A DNA stretch of 64,000 bases. It comes from Vigna angularis (lineage: Eukaryota; Streptophyta; Magnoliopsida; Fabales; Fabaceae). The translations under genes were made by a program, and so were the position numbers. Shown piece after piece: positions 1-12,055 of this stretch (position 1 is its first letter; every line of letters begins with the position of its first letter). The stretch is from positions 27,508,077 to 27,572,076 of the forward strand of contig NC_068973.1 of the NCBI RefSeq assembly GCF_016808095.1, in the 5' to 3' direction. Under the pieces are notes generated by a model that was not told the origin of the DNA, searched no databases, and was given only the letters and a program-made list of their open reading frames with translations.

Positions 1-220
1 AGTTTGGCGACGATAGAGTGTGGCAAAGCCTTTGAGAACGATGATCCTTCAACAGCGACGTGTCTTAGATAGCGATGTGTCTTAGATAGCGACGAGCCTT
101 CAATGGCGGTGAGCCTTCCACAGTGGCGGACCTTCCACGGCGGTGAGCATTAAGGGCGGCGAGCCTTCAACCATAGCAGTAGCGAGCCTTTGATGATACT
201 GAGAAAGGAATGTAATGAAG
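1..220. repeat. Degenerate GC-rich minisatellite (gagccttc motif)
   Basis: Short units containing 'gagccttc' and 'ggcggtgag' recur irregularly across this stretch. No reading frame or known domain was seen. It may be the edge of a larger repeat that continues to the left of the window. Confidence 0.5.
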
Positions 221-1507
221 CCTATTTTGGTCCCTCTTTTCGGAGGGTTTGTTCAAAGTGGTCCTTCCTTTTTTTAAAAATTCACTTTAGTCCTACCTTT
301 CGTAAAAACTGTTCAAGTTGATCCTTTTTGGTAACGGCGTTAAGTTCACTAACGGTAGAACTGCCAGGTGTGCAATGTTTGATGACTTGGAACCTTTTAT
401 ATGTGTTGGCAGTGTCACTTCATTATATGGGTTAAAAAAAAAATTAATTTCTCAACCAGAAACCCTAGGGAGAGTTTGCTTCCCACTGCCTCTCACTGAT
501 TTGCCGCTGCAACAGGCCTCCACCCAACCAGCCACCGCGAGTTGTGGCACAAGGCGTCGCCGGTGCTGACGTTCGTTGCCGATCGAGGTGAGAGTTCCCC
601 TCTTCCGCCGCTCGTCGCGCGATCGCTGCCACAATCTCTGCCGGCCACCGCACCAAGGTGCCTCTTCCTTCTCCTCTTCGCGCGAGGTTCTCCCTGCGCC
701 TCGTCTTAAGACGTTGATGCCAGAAAGGGTCGCCACTCCAATGCCGGCGATAAAACTCCTCTTCCTCTGTTATGCGAAGTCGAAGGTGAAATAAATCGTC
801 ATGGTTGCACCGCTTCTACTCGGAATTCACACCCGCCATCGGCAATCACCTTCTTGTTTGTACTGTATTGTGTTGGGCGTGAGTCTTGGGGCGTGAAAAA
901 TTGATTTTCTGATTGGGGTAGTGAATGTTTTCTGTTAAGCATTGGGTTGGGGAAAAAATGGGTTTATGTTTGGGTTAAACTTCTGGAGATGAAGGAGAGG
1001 GTGTTCAGAATTCTTAGGTTGTGATGGTAAGGCGTTTTGCTTCAGAAATTGATTTTTTGTTTGATTTTCTTTCGGCGGTGGTTGATTTGGGTGATGGTGG
1101 AAGATGAGGGATATGAGTTGTTTCAAAAGATAAGCTTTAAACCTATCAGCATGGGATTTGTGATTTGGGCATGTTCATTCTAGAAATGCATTTGATTCTG
1201 CTACCATTTTCTATAGTGTTTTCTGGGTGCAAGCAGAGGAGTATCGAAGCCTTGATGCTGGTGGAATATACACTATTTTTTTATTTTACCCTATTTACAC
1301 GTCATTATTAATTATATTTTTAAAACAAATTATAATGCCACATCATCAAACATTGCACACCTGGCAGTTCTACCGTTAGTGAACTTAACGCCGTTACCAA
1401 AAAGGATCAACTTGAACAATTTTTGCGAAAGGTAGGACTAAAGTGAATTTTTAAAAAAAGGAAGGATCACTTTGAACAAACCCTCCGAAAAGAGGGACCA
1501 AAATAGG
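221..1507. mobile_element. Non-autonomous TIR element (probable Mutator-like)
   Basis: The first 165 bases (221-385) return as a near-perfect inverted copy at 1343-1507. Both begin with CCTATTTTGGTCCC and end near ggtgtgcaatgtttgatga. TIRs this long around unrelated DNA suggest a non-autonomous Mutator-like element. No transposase was seen. The interior (about 455-1130) is GC-richer and looks like a gene leader plus intron, so it could be captured host DNA, but I do not recognise a protein. I could not find a clean target-site duplication. The element lies just upstream of the second coding exon of the kinase gene, so it probably sits in that gene's first intron. Confidence 0.75.
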
Positions 1508-1718
1508 TATTAAACCAAAATAAAATAAGTTCAGTATATTTAAACTGAATTATTAAACAGATAACTAGGTTTTAGTAAAAATAGTTTTAAGTTTTTTTAA
1601 GTACAAAAAAGAGTATAAATAAACTATAATTTAGAGTTTTTAAGTAAATTGTGCCTAGCCCTACCTACTTTATATATACATGCTTTATAACATTGTGTTT
1701 TCTCGCACTTTTTTACAG

Positions 1719-4700
1719 GTCAGGATTCATTCGGAATTGCGTCATAGGAATGTTGTAGAACTTTGTGACTGGTAATATCCTATTAAAAAGCTTGCTTTGG
1801 AAGGAAAAAAAGAGGTTTCTAAAGTGTGGTTCTTTTGTAGGTATAAGACTTCTCATCACACAGGTTTGATTTTAGAGCACTGCGTTGGAGGTGATTTGCT
1901 CACCATCTTACAACAATTGCACAAGGTACACAATGTTTTTGATAGGGTGGTAAGGGTTTATGAGAATGAAATGGTGAGGCGGTTAGAGGGTGTTTGTAAC
2001 TTAGTAGTGGTTAGGTTAGGGGTGACCTTTATAAGAAGGTTGAGGGCTATGGTAAAGGGTTAGATTTTTTATATTAGTTGTATAGATAGGAGGTTGTTCC
2101 TATGGAGGGAAAGTGTTCCCTTGAGAGTTTAGTGTTGTACATCTGTATTCTTTGATTACAAGAATAATATACAGTATTGTTTTTCCAATTTCTATGTTGG
2201 TGAGTGTTGAAAGCGAGTGAGATAGATTCCTAAACTAAAGAAATCTATCAAATTGGTTCGACCTGTCGGTTCTTTGGGAGAGGAACAAGATGGAAGCAAG
2301 AATGAACGCTGTGGAGGGAAGGCTGGATTCGCTGGAAACAACGGTGGAGGAATTGAAGGCCGAAACACGGGAGATACACCAAGAAATTAAAGAAATCACG
2401 CGAATTCTTCGAAAAAGGGCGAGGAACCACGACAGGAGCTCAGAGGGGAGCCAAGAATCAGTGAATGTAGATCGGTTAGGAAAGAAAGAGGGGTCAGAGG
2501 AAGAATTGGAGGAGGAAAGGGGCGAAATGCAACGAAATTGGATGAAGCGGATGGAATTGCCCACTTGAGGGGCTAGACACAATGGGGTGGATTTTGAAGG
2601 CAGAGAAGTTCTTTGATATTGAGAGTGTCATTGAGGAGGACAGGCTCAGGTTAGCGTACATCTGGAGGGAGGTACGAGTTATTGGTTTAGGTTCTGGAAA
2701 AAGAAAACCAAGAACCCTTGGGACGATTTGACGGAGGCGCTGATAAGGAGGTTCGGAGGAAGGAATAGAGGGTTTGTCTTTGAGAAGCTAGCTGTTGTAA
2801 GCTAGAAGGGAATGGTGGATGAGTACATTCAAGAGTTTAAGATGCTTGTGGCTCAAGTTAATGGAGTGACAGAGGAGCAGTTGCTGGTATATTTTCTTAC
2901 GGGGTTACAAGGGGACATTATAAACCGGATTAGACCCCACAACCTAAGAGACCTATTAACAGCGATGGAGGTAGCCCGAGACGTAGAGGAAATTGGAAAT
3001 AACCCAAGTATGAGTGGAGGAACTACTATCAAGAACAATTCGTCATGGGGAAGATATTAGTTAGGTTCTGGGGCGGTCTCCAGGGCCGAAACGTTTAAGG
3101 GTAGTCAGAATGGGCAGGGGACAACTACTAGTGGGAGTACCGCGAGGAAGGAAGGAACGATAAATATGATGACTTCCAAAGCTGGGAGTAATACGATAGG
3201 GGACACGCGGAACAAAGGGGGTGAGGAATCTTCCTTACCCAAAGTATGTGAAGAGGAGGGAGGAAGGAAGGTGCTTCCATTGTGGGGGGCCCTACAGCCC
3301 AGGGCACAGGTGCCCAGAGAGAAGCATGCAAGTTATGATAATGGCAGAAGATGATGAAGGAGGGGAGGACGAGGAGGAAGAAGAGATGGACCAGAAACGT
3401 ATGGAGCTGTCTTATTTTTCAGCGGGTGGCCTAACCCAAACCAACACGATGAAGCTACAAGGTTGGGTGCAGGGGAAAAACATATTGGTCTTAATAGACA
3501 GTAGGGCCCGTCACAACTTCATTTTGACAAGGCTGGTGGAGGAATTGAAGTTGAAAGTGGAAGAAACACCTCCCTATAAGGCGTGCCTCGGAGATGGGCA
3601 GAGGAAGACCACCCAAAGGTGTTGTAACAATGTTTCGTTACTTTTGGAAGGAGTGGAAGTCAAGGAGAAATTCTACCTATTCGAGTTAGGAGGGGTAGAT
3701 CTCATATTGCGGGTGGCTTGGCTAGCATCGTTAGGAGAAGTTACAATAAACTGGGAGAATTTGACAATGAAGTTTGGTCAGATGGATGAGGAGGTGTTGA
3801 TCAGGGGGGACCCTACCTTAACTAGAAAGGTGGTATCCCCAGAGGCGTTGTTGAAGGAAACAAAGATAGAGGTAGTTGCCTTGGTTTTGGGGTTGGGTCA
3901 GACAGAGTTAGAAGATGGAGGTGAGGGAAGGGCGCAACTGACTCACGACCAAGCTGAAGACTTGGAGCAAACCGAGGCAAGTTTGATGGGATTTTCAGGG
4001 AACCCGAAGGTCTTCCTCCTATTATACCCTTAGACCAAAAAATACCCATCAAGGAAGGAATAGATCCGATCAATGTGAAACCTTACATATATCTCCATTT
4101 GATGAATTCTGAGATAGAGAAACAGGTGGCAGGAATGTTAGAAATGGCATCATTAGACCTAGCAACAACCCTTACGCCAGCCTTGTGATTTTGGTGAAGG
4201 AAAGGGATGACAGCTGGAGATTTTATATTGAATATAGAGCTCTCAATAGGGCTACAATACCTGACTTGTTTATAATACCGGTGATTGAAGAGTTGTTAGA
4301 TGAGCTGCAGGGTGCAACATACTTTTCGAAAGTGGATTTGAGAGTTGGACACCATTAAATTCGCATGAGGGAGGAGGACATCTAGAAAACAACATTCAGG
4401 ACTCACCAAGGTCACTACAAGTTCTTGGTTATGCCTTTCGGGCTTTCCAATGTCCCTGCCACTTTCTAGTGCATGATGAACACCTTTTTAAGGCCTTTTC
4501 ATAGGCATAGTGTCCTAGTTTTCTTTGACGACATAATGATTTACAGTAGGACATGGGAGAACATAGGAGGCACCTCAGAAAGGTGCTGGAAATGTTGGCC
4601 CACCGACAGTTCTTTGCAAACAAGAAGTGTGAATTTGGGAGGAGGCACATCAGATATCTGGGTCACATGATTTCAGAATTAGGGGTGTAAATTGATAGTG

Positions 4701-7700
4701 AGAAGGTGTCAGTAGTGGTAGATTGGCTTGAACCTAGAAACATTAAAGAGTTTAGAGGCTTCTTAGGCCTTACGGGCTACTACAGGAGGTTTATAAGAGA
4801 TTATGGCAAGATAGCGAAGCCACTGACTGATCTGCTGAAGGAAAGGCAATTCGGTTAGGGAGTAACTACTATGAAGGCCTTAAAGGAGGCTATTACCACA
4901 ACCCTTGTGTTGGCCTTGCCAGACTTCGCACAAACGTTTCATGTGGAGTGTGACGCTTCCGATAGAGGGGTGGGGGCAGTCCAATCCTACCTTCTTGAAT
5001 CTCTTTTGGAAGGAATTGTTTAGGCTACAGGGTACCCAACTTCTTATGAGCACAACCTATCACCCAGAGATGGATGGGCAGACCGAAGTGCTCAACCGAA
5101 TACTGGAGGGTTATCTGCGTTGTTTTAGCTCTAATAAGGCTAGATGTTACGTACCTGAGTATGGGACGTAACCAGTAGGCTCACTCACACACTCTCAGTG
5201 ATAAGGAACAATGGAAATTTACTGAATATACCTTTGTTATTGAATAGAAATACTGAATCAAAGATAACAACCAATAACTGGGAGCAGGATCTCCGTCAAT
5301 TACCTGAGAGCATAACCTCTCTTACAAAACTTGATAATCAAAATTCATATCCTTCCCCCTAGGTTTCCCCTATCTTATTCCTAATCACTCCCTCCCGAAA
5401 AGGTAAAGAATAAAAGTAATTACGCCTATTTATTATGATTATCTGGTAAGAATATCTTTATCCTTATTTACCCTATTTAACTTATATGTAATAATATCTT
5501 GAGATATGACCATAAATTCTAATAAATGTCTCGTCCTTCCTAACTGCTATGTCAGTTAGGATGCTCCCCACTGCTCCCAACCGTTCGGTCCTCTTACTCT
5601 CTTCCTTCTACCGCTCGGCACTGCTCCTAACCGTTCGGTCCTCTTTCTCTCTTCCTTCTACCGCTCGACTAGGTCCCTCTCCACCTTCTATCATCCGGTC
5701 TGCTCGCTCCTTGTTATTAACTGTTCGGCCATCGTGCTCCACCCTTTCCATCGTTCGGCCCATGTCCTCTACCGTTCGGTTCCCTTCTTTTTCTCTCCTA
5801 TATCTCTTTCTCTCGTATACTTGCCAGCCCCTAACACTAGAATTCACAAGCCAAAGCAGCTATATCTCCGGTTAGCTGAAACTTGCATAGATGAGAGGGA
5901 ACTAGAAAATGTCACAGAATCACTCACAAGGCCATAGTGGAAAGAAGCTATGGACAATGAGTATAAGGCACTCATGTCAAATCAAACTTGGGTTTTGGTA
6001 CATATCAAGACCAAGAAAACATCATTGATTCTAAATGGGTCTTCAAAACCAAGTACAAAGCATATGGGAAAACTGAAAGAAGAAAAATAAGATTAGTTGC
6101 AAAAGGATTTCAACAAACAACTGGATTGGACTATGAAGAGACTTTCAATCCAGTTGTCAAGGCTAGTACAGTTCGAATCATACTTTCAATTGCAGTACAT
6201 CTCAATTGGGAGGTCAAACATCTGGACATAAACAATGCATTCTTAAATGGCTACCTTAAAGAAAGTGTGTTTATGCATCAACCAGAAGGATTTGTAGACC
6301 TAACTAAACCTGAACATGTGTGCAAGTTAACTAAGGCAATCTATAGATTGAAACCGGTCTCAAGAGCCTGGTTTGACAGCTTAAAAAAAGCTCTTTTCAA
6401 CAAATGGCACCGTTGCCGAGGATTAGGTCCTGGAAATCATATTCACTTTGCTATGCATAGCTTTTGTAAAATAGTCCTTGATTCTTTGTTGTTTGCATGC
6501 CTTTTTATTCCTTCTCATCTATCTTAGTCTAAAATGTTCATATCTGATCTAAATATGCTTATGAATTTTAATATGGATTTTAATATCATCTTGGAAATTT
6601 TTGGTATGAACGAATTGCAGGATAGTATGCTTTCCGAAGAGTCTATTCATGACCTTGCGTATGACATGGTCAAAGCTTTACAGCGTCTTAGTTTAGTCTG
6701 TTTTTCTATTTTTAGATTATGATTCTTATCCTAAGCATTTGTGATATACAGGTTTTTACATTCAAAAGGAATCATTCACTGTAATATCAAACCATCGAAT
6801 ATTCTATTCGATGAATATGGATGCGCAAAGGTACATTTGCTTGGTTTAGTTTTTAAAATCAATTTGACCTAATTCTAAATGAAGTGTGAACTTATTCTTT
6901 CCTTAATTATTGCAGTTATGTGATTTTGGATCGGCAAAAGAGTTGAAAAATATATCAACTCATTCTTCCTCGGTATGTTTTTAAATCTTTACTGTACTAA
7001 GTTTCTTGGTTCAATATTTTTTTTTCTTTTTCCTTTAGTTTGGAGTTGTATAAGGTTTTACTCTGGTTCCTTCTAGGTTCTTTTTCATTCTTTTCAGTTT
7101 CAGAGTTAGTTAGCTTTTTCTTCAGTTAGTCTAGTTCTTCAACTGAATTTTTCTGAGCACGAGAGTGACAGGCCGTGAGTCTTTGGTGAATTCTGGTACC
7201 AATTTTGTATTTAGTTCTTGATTTTAATGAAGTTTCATGTTCCTTTTGAATTCTTGCCCAAATTTAAGTTTCTGCTCTGAATGTTTGATCTGAATGTTTA
7301 CTTATCTTTAATTTTCCAGTACATAATTCTTGTCATTTACGATCTGAATGTTTGTATACCTTTTTAGGTACCACTTGCAAAACGCGGAACACCCTGTTAC
7401 ATGGCTCCGGAACTTTTTGAAGATGTTGGAATCTATTCATACGCATCAGATTTATGGGCGCTAGGCTGTGTCTTATATGAGTGTTTTGCAAGAAGACCGC
7501 CCTTTATGGCAAGAGAATATAATAATATAAAATCCATTCTTTCAGATCCTATTCCACCTCTTTGTGGTCATCCCAGTCAACATTTTGTTGATTTAATCAA
7601 TTCACTGTTGGTAAAGAATCCAGCAGAAAGAATACAGTGGCCTGAACTTTGTGCACATCCCTTCTGGAGAAGGGAAATTCCTCCTGTGGCTCTGCCTGCA

Positions 7701-8405
7701 TTTGATTTTAATGAGAATGCCGAGAATGCCGAGAATGCCGAAGATGAAGCTGCTCAACCTGAAGATATGGCAAACCTTGATTTCAATGAGAATTCCGAGA
7801 ATGCCGAAGATGAAGCACATGCTGTTATTACAGTTTCAATACCATCTCACCAGGATCAGAGGCAGGATCAGAGGCAGGATCAGGGGCAGGATCAGAGGCA
7901 GGATCAGAGGCGTCATACTGAAGAGTCATTGCCTCTTTTTTTGGTAAAATTTTTTATTAGAGGTATGATTGAAGGTATCTTTCAAATCGCGGGTCAAGTA
8001 ATAGGGAGCATGTCTCCGAAAAATGATTACCGCCCAAGAATATTGAGAGATATACTGTTTACCATATCAGGTTTTGTTTGGCTCCTTCCCAGTGAGTTTA
8101 TTAAGTACGCCTTAAAGGACCAGAATGCGAGGGAGAAGAAACGGAAATTCTCATATGGTATTCTAGCCTTGATGACAGGACGTCTTTTGATGACAGGATG
8201 TCTTCTGAGTCTATCTGTTTTAGTAAGTACTAAAATAAGATATTATGCTTTTACTTTCTTTAGTGGTTTCTTTTTAGTAACATTAGCATTTGTAGAAAGG
8301 AAGTTGTGGAAATTAGATAATGCTTGGCACGACTTAATCATTTTAGTAGGAGGTTTGTTCTCCTTTTGGTTGTCATTTGCTTTACATAGGTTTTTATTCT
8401 TATAA
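1719..8405 (+). CDS. RUNKEL/ULK4-like kinase fused to a hydrophobic C-terminal tail (5' exon outside window)
   Basis: Six exons are visible: 1719-1771, 1841-1925, 6621-6682, 6752-6830, 6916-6972 and 7368-8405. Joined, they stay open for about 457 codons. The first exon (glycine loop, lysine) is not in the window. Motifs fit the plant RUNKEL group: [58 protein letters not shown] and [16 protein letters not shown] is a microtubule-associated protein of cytokinesis, about 1,300 aa long with HEAT repeats after the kinase. Here the kinase ends at HPFWR and is followed by Asn/Glu repeats, Asp-Gln-Arg repeats and a hydrophobic region with perhaps 3-4 membrane segments. The catalytic loop reads HCNIKPSN with Asn where Asp is expected, so activity is doubtful. 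The 6682 donor is GC-type or mutated. A 4.7 kb intron holds retrotransposon debris. It could be a living paralogue or a recent pseudogene. Confidence 0.75.
2290..3060 (+). pseudogene. Ty3/gypsy gag fragment
   Basis: The first part (2290-2568) is a charged coiled-coil-like segment ([19 protein letters not shown]), typical of the gag N-terminus in this group. After a stop it continues in pieces with gag-like motifs: [34 protein letters not shown] and [10 protein letters not shown]. Gag forms the virus-like particle of the element. At least two in-frame stops (near 2566 and 2804) mean it cannot make an intact protein. Confidence 0.8.
3221..4033 (+). pseudogene. Gag zinc knuckle plus aspartic protease of the Ty3/gypsy element
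   Basis: A 270-codon open frame. Near residue 17 is a zinc-knuckle-like [14 protein letters not shown], then an acidic stretch, then the retropepsin core [13 protein letters not shown]. The family active site reads D-S/T-G-A; here it is DSR-A, so the glycine next to the catalytic Asp is lost and the protease is probably dead. The frame ends at 4033, where reverse-transcriptase sequence resumes in another frame. Confidence 0.8.
4080..5171 (+). pseudogene. Ty3/gypsy reverse transcriptase-RNase H-integrase remnant
   Basis: Translating piecewise gives familiar blocks: [50 protein letters not shown] (the F-D-D form of the catalytic motif), [23 protein letters not shown], then an RNase H start ending [15 protein letters not shown]. 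Directly after this comes [20 protein letters not shown], which is near the end of the integrase core. The tether, the RNase H remainder and the first two thirds of integrase are missing. Several stops confirm decay. Confidence 0.8.
5181..5830. repeat. AT-rich flank and 'ccgttcggtcc' repeat block
   Basis: 5181-5530 is AT-rich without a gene and may be leftover 3' LTR. From about 5565 to 5770 the phrase accgttcggtcctc/ctaccgctcg recurs. The same phrases fill the LTRs of the large element at 39803-58402, so this block is probably a fragment of a related LTR. The open frames here are by-products of the repeat. Confidence 0.5.
5860..6404 (+). pseudogene. Ty1/copia reverse transcriptase fragment
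   Basis: After a frameshifted lead ([18 protein letters not shown]), the main frame from about 6015 gives [51 protein letters not shown] and [14 protein letters not shown]. These are the N-terminal half of the Ty1/copia reverse transcriptase. The catalytic Y-x-D-D block is not present because the sequence switches at 6405. This is a fragment, not a working enzyme. Confidence 0.85.
6405..6423 (+). other. tRNA-Asp-type primer binding site motif at a junction
   Basis: TGGCACCGTTGCCGAGGAT closely resembles the tRNA-Asp-type primer binding site used by Athila-like retrotransposons. It begins exactly where the copia coding similarity stops, and shares TGGCAC with what the copia frame would be expected to read. 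This looks like a join between two elements. What follows up to 6620 looks like ordinary intron sequence. Confidence 0.45.
7700..7915 (+). repeat. Coding tandem repeats in the linker of the kinase fusion
   Basis: Two short in-frame repeats. At 7711-7810, 9-bp units 'gagaatgcc' encode Glu-Asn-Ala. At 7850-7910, 12-bp units 'caggatcagagg' encode Gln-Asp-Gln-Arg. Unit lengths are multiples of three, so expansion does not break the frame. Confidence 0.85.
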
Positions 8406-8412
8406 ACCTACT

Positions 8413-8565
8413 TAGGTTATGGATTTATATACAATGTATTTCTGGTTTATTTTCCTATAAACTTCATCAGGCTATGGATTTATATACAATGTATTTCTGG
8501 TTTATTTTCCTATAATCCTCATCAGGTTATGGATTTATATACAATGTATTTCTGGTTTTCCAATA
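8413..8565. repeat. 55-bp tandem repeat downstream of the kinase stop codon
   Basis: Nearly three copies of a unit starting ggttatggatttatatacaa lie immediately after the stop at 8405, likely in the 3' untranslated region. Confidence 0.85.
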
Positions 8566-11500
8566 TCTGAGTTTTTATTTAATGTATTTATATATTTCTA
8601 ATTGAGTTTTAATATATAGGTATAAATATCAAAAAAGCAAAAAGATATAAATGTTTTCAGTGACTTTGGAGTGAATCCAAATGTTTTCAAGGCTAGGTGC
8701 AACCAATGAAGTTATGAGCCTTTACCTAAACCGGATCTTAATCCCAATGCATGCTTAGTAACGCAGGTGCTCTTGAGTTTGATAATTGAATGTTAACCTT
8801 TCTCATCAGCCATTAAAAATCTGTTCTGGTTACATTTATGATTATGGTGAGGTTATATGTAAGGCTGGCCAGATCCATTATAGGATGATAATAAGGCTAA
8901 TTAACTCGATTGGTAAAGGTGTCATTTAGTTAGCCTTTTTGTATTGAATGTAGCCTTCTGTTTAGCTAATTATAATAAACTGAATGAACTTGCAGATCAT
9001 ATGAATTGTTTAATAATCATGCTACAGTAAGTAGTGTAGCTGTTCAGCATTTTCAATTTCAGAACCAGGCAAAGATTAAAAGTTAAAAAAATAGAAGAAA
9101 GGGGAAGGTGCAGAGATTTGTTTGACTGTTTTCTACTTGAATTCAAAATTCAATAACAGAAGAAATGGGATGACACAAATGAAAAAAAATAAGTTGATGT
9201 ATATCCTCTCTTTCACCGCTGCCACCTCATCCCCATTGCTTAGTTTGATCTTGTTGTGGGGATTTTCTTCATTCATTGGTAAGCTTTCTAGCCATGTCAC
9301 TGAGGATTGTTGTGCTATTGTTTTCTTTGATTTGCCATTGTGAGTGTGGACTTTGAATTTTCCAAGCTGGTTACGGGTTTTCTAACTTATGGGCAAGAGA
9401 AAAGGAGCGATCTTGATTTGCATTCCTTTTAGGGAAAATCTTTCTTTGACTTTGAGGATAATGTGGTCGTCCTTTTTGGAGTTTTTTGGTGCTGTTTTCA
9501 ACATGTTTCTTGCTTCACTCAGATTTCAGCACTGCTTTGAGCTTCGAAGAACAAAATGTTCGGCTTCTCTAGTAGGCATATGAAACTTGGCAGGTGAAAA
9601 TATTTCTTTTACCTTCTTTCTAATTTGAAATTTCTTTTCATACACCTGGAGGTGGTGAGGATAGCACTAGTTCTTTAAGGGTAAGGGTATACTTGGGAAA
9701 CAACTAAAATAAGTGCTTATTGAATAAGTATCATGTAAGTGTTTATGTTATCAAGAATTAACCGACTTTCAAAGCCGAAAGGGACTACATTTTTTCTGCG
9801 CGGTTTCTTTTACACTGAAATTATAATAACACAAATCCAAAATCTCATAATTAAACCCAAATCCTAGCAGCAAACCCAGATTCCAAAACTTTATTTTTTG
9901 TTCTCCTTGATAAAAAAATATTTTTTTTTGTCAACTTTACATCACTTCACCGTCTTGTATGCTTATATGGATAATAACTATAGCAGCCAGAACTCAAATC
10001 TTAACAGCACCAAGTGATTGCAGCAAAAGTGAAGAGAAATGGTGTAGAATGAGTTGGAGAAATGAGCAGGATGGATTAGAGTAACAGAGAGAGGCAGAAA
10101 CTCACCTATCACGAGAAAAGAGGAACCCGTGAATCTTTGAGGAACAGAGAGAGAGAAGATGCAGTGTTAGGAAATAAGGTGGACATGGAATGGAAACAAA
10201 GCAGAAACTCAGATACAGAGAGAAAGCGAGTGAAACTAATGACCCTCCAAAATAAATATTTCCTTTTTCGAATTTAAATATTCAATGAAATCAATATTTC
10301 ACAACTCATTCAAAATCTACCATCCCAATATAGTAAGTATTTCTGATGAAAGTTTCTAATTTATATGTTTAGAATTAGTTTTAAACACTAAATTAACTAA
10401 ATCATGTTTATTCAATTGATCTTATTTTTTTAAAAGATTAACTATTTGTTTTTAATTTTTAAATTTTGATATAAAATTGAAACTAGTATATGTTTAAAAT
10501 GGTTATATTTTAACATTGAAACAAAACTATATCAAAATTATATCAACAGTATAAATAAGTTAAATACTAATATTAAATATATTTAACACGTTAAATAATG
10601 TAATTAGATTAAAAAATTTATATAATTTTTTTTCAAAATTTAAAACTATCTAAATTTCAAATAAAAACAAATCTAATTTTACTTTAAAATTCAGAAGTAT
10701 AAATATATTTAAACATTTTTTATATGTTGAAAACTTAAAATACTCTCATGCTTATATCATTAAAAGTTTATTTGTTTAATTAAGTTCTTTCCTTTTTCTT
10801 GAAGTTCAACTTTATGCATTTTTTAGGCTGTTCTTATGTATATATAGAAAAAGGAGTAGTAATATGTTTGAATAAATTTTATACGTATGATTGAAAACTT
10901 TTGTTCAATATAAATATGAAATTATGCAAGTAGTTGAATAGTTTGTAATTTTCTATTGAAATAATCCATGCAAAGGTATTACAATGTATATGTGCTAATT
11001 TCCAATACCATTTCATTTTACAATGTATACACACAATTGACAATAACATAATTCATTATTATTCCCGTAAAGTTGGTAAAAAGAAAAGTGCATTTTAGTG
11101 TTGGAAATCTTATTTTTAAAATTTAAAGAGTTGAAAATATAAAAATGAGTTTAAATTTTTCATTGAGTAAAAATAAAAAAAAAACTCATAAATCAAATGT
11201 TTTAAGATTTTGAATTAGGATGGATGTTAATTTAAATTAGAAAATATGATATTTTTTTACGTATGAATTATGCTCATATATATTATTTACATTATATTTT
11301 TCAATGTTTTTTAAAAATAAATCTATAAAAAGATAACTTTTATTCAGTTCCATCATCAATTTAATCATCCATAAATAAATTTTAGCAGTAGAAAGTGTAG
11401 CTTTGAAAAAAAAAATGTATATTGTGATTATGAAAATGCCATTTGTTTGAAAAACAAAAAGAATAATAATTAATCCCTTAAAAATGAAATAAATGTTTGA

Positions 11501-11786
11501 ACTATTCTGAAAGACAAGTCCAAGAGTTTTTTGTGTTTTTAAAGTCTTAAAGGTAAAAAAAGTAAAAGGAAAACAGATAATTTTGTTGAGCTGACATCTC
11601 TATTATATATATAGGGAGAATTCTTTCTAAATCGACTAATCCCTAGATACATTTATTCTATTTTAGATATATTCTCTAACATTTGGATTTATTCTAAATA
11701 TTTAAATTACATATTTTGTTCTTTTTGAGTTTAGAAAAAAGAATTAAAAAAAATACTATGTAAATAGATTTCAATTTTATATAAAA
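8566..11786. other. AT-rich intergenic stretch, no gene seen
   Basis: No frame here resembles a known protein. The frames at 9122-9343 and 9389-9583 are short and match nothing I recognise. 10060-10240 is purine-rich, like the complement of a leader. 10250-11780 is strongly AT-rich. Confidence 0.5.
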
Positions 11787-12055
11787 TATTTTTGTTGGAT
11801 TAAATATGTTTTTAGTCCCTTAAGTATCACACGATTTTGGTTTTAGTCCCTACTCGAAACTTTGATGAGTTTTAGTCCTTGTAGTTTTGAAACTATTAGT
11901 ATTAGTCCTTAAAAATGGATGGCGTTAAATTTTAGTAGATATGGCAAACGGCGATATCCAACTGCGCTCTGCACTCTGCCACGTTGACCAATAAGAATAC
12001 GTGGCCATTCTCGTTCTTCGTCTCTTACACGGCGAAAATATAGGTTTTCGCTACA

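Larger units (their letters stand above)
1930..5180 (+). mobile_element. Decayed Ty3/gypsy retrotransposon in the kinase intron
   Basis: Order of parts: LTR-like leader (about 1930-2215), gag (2290-3060), zinc knuckle and protease (3221-4033), reverse transcriptase/RNase H (about 4080-4980), and an integrase scrap (about 4985-5140). Stops and frameshifts break it throughout. The end of RNase H is joined directly to late integrase, so an internal segment is deleted. It is in the same orientation as the host gene. The exact ends and a target duplication were not found. Confidence 0.8.

Noticed and set aside
9122..9583. Two short frames considered as a small gene
   Set aside because: No recognisable domain and no clear splice partners.
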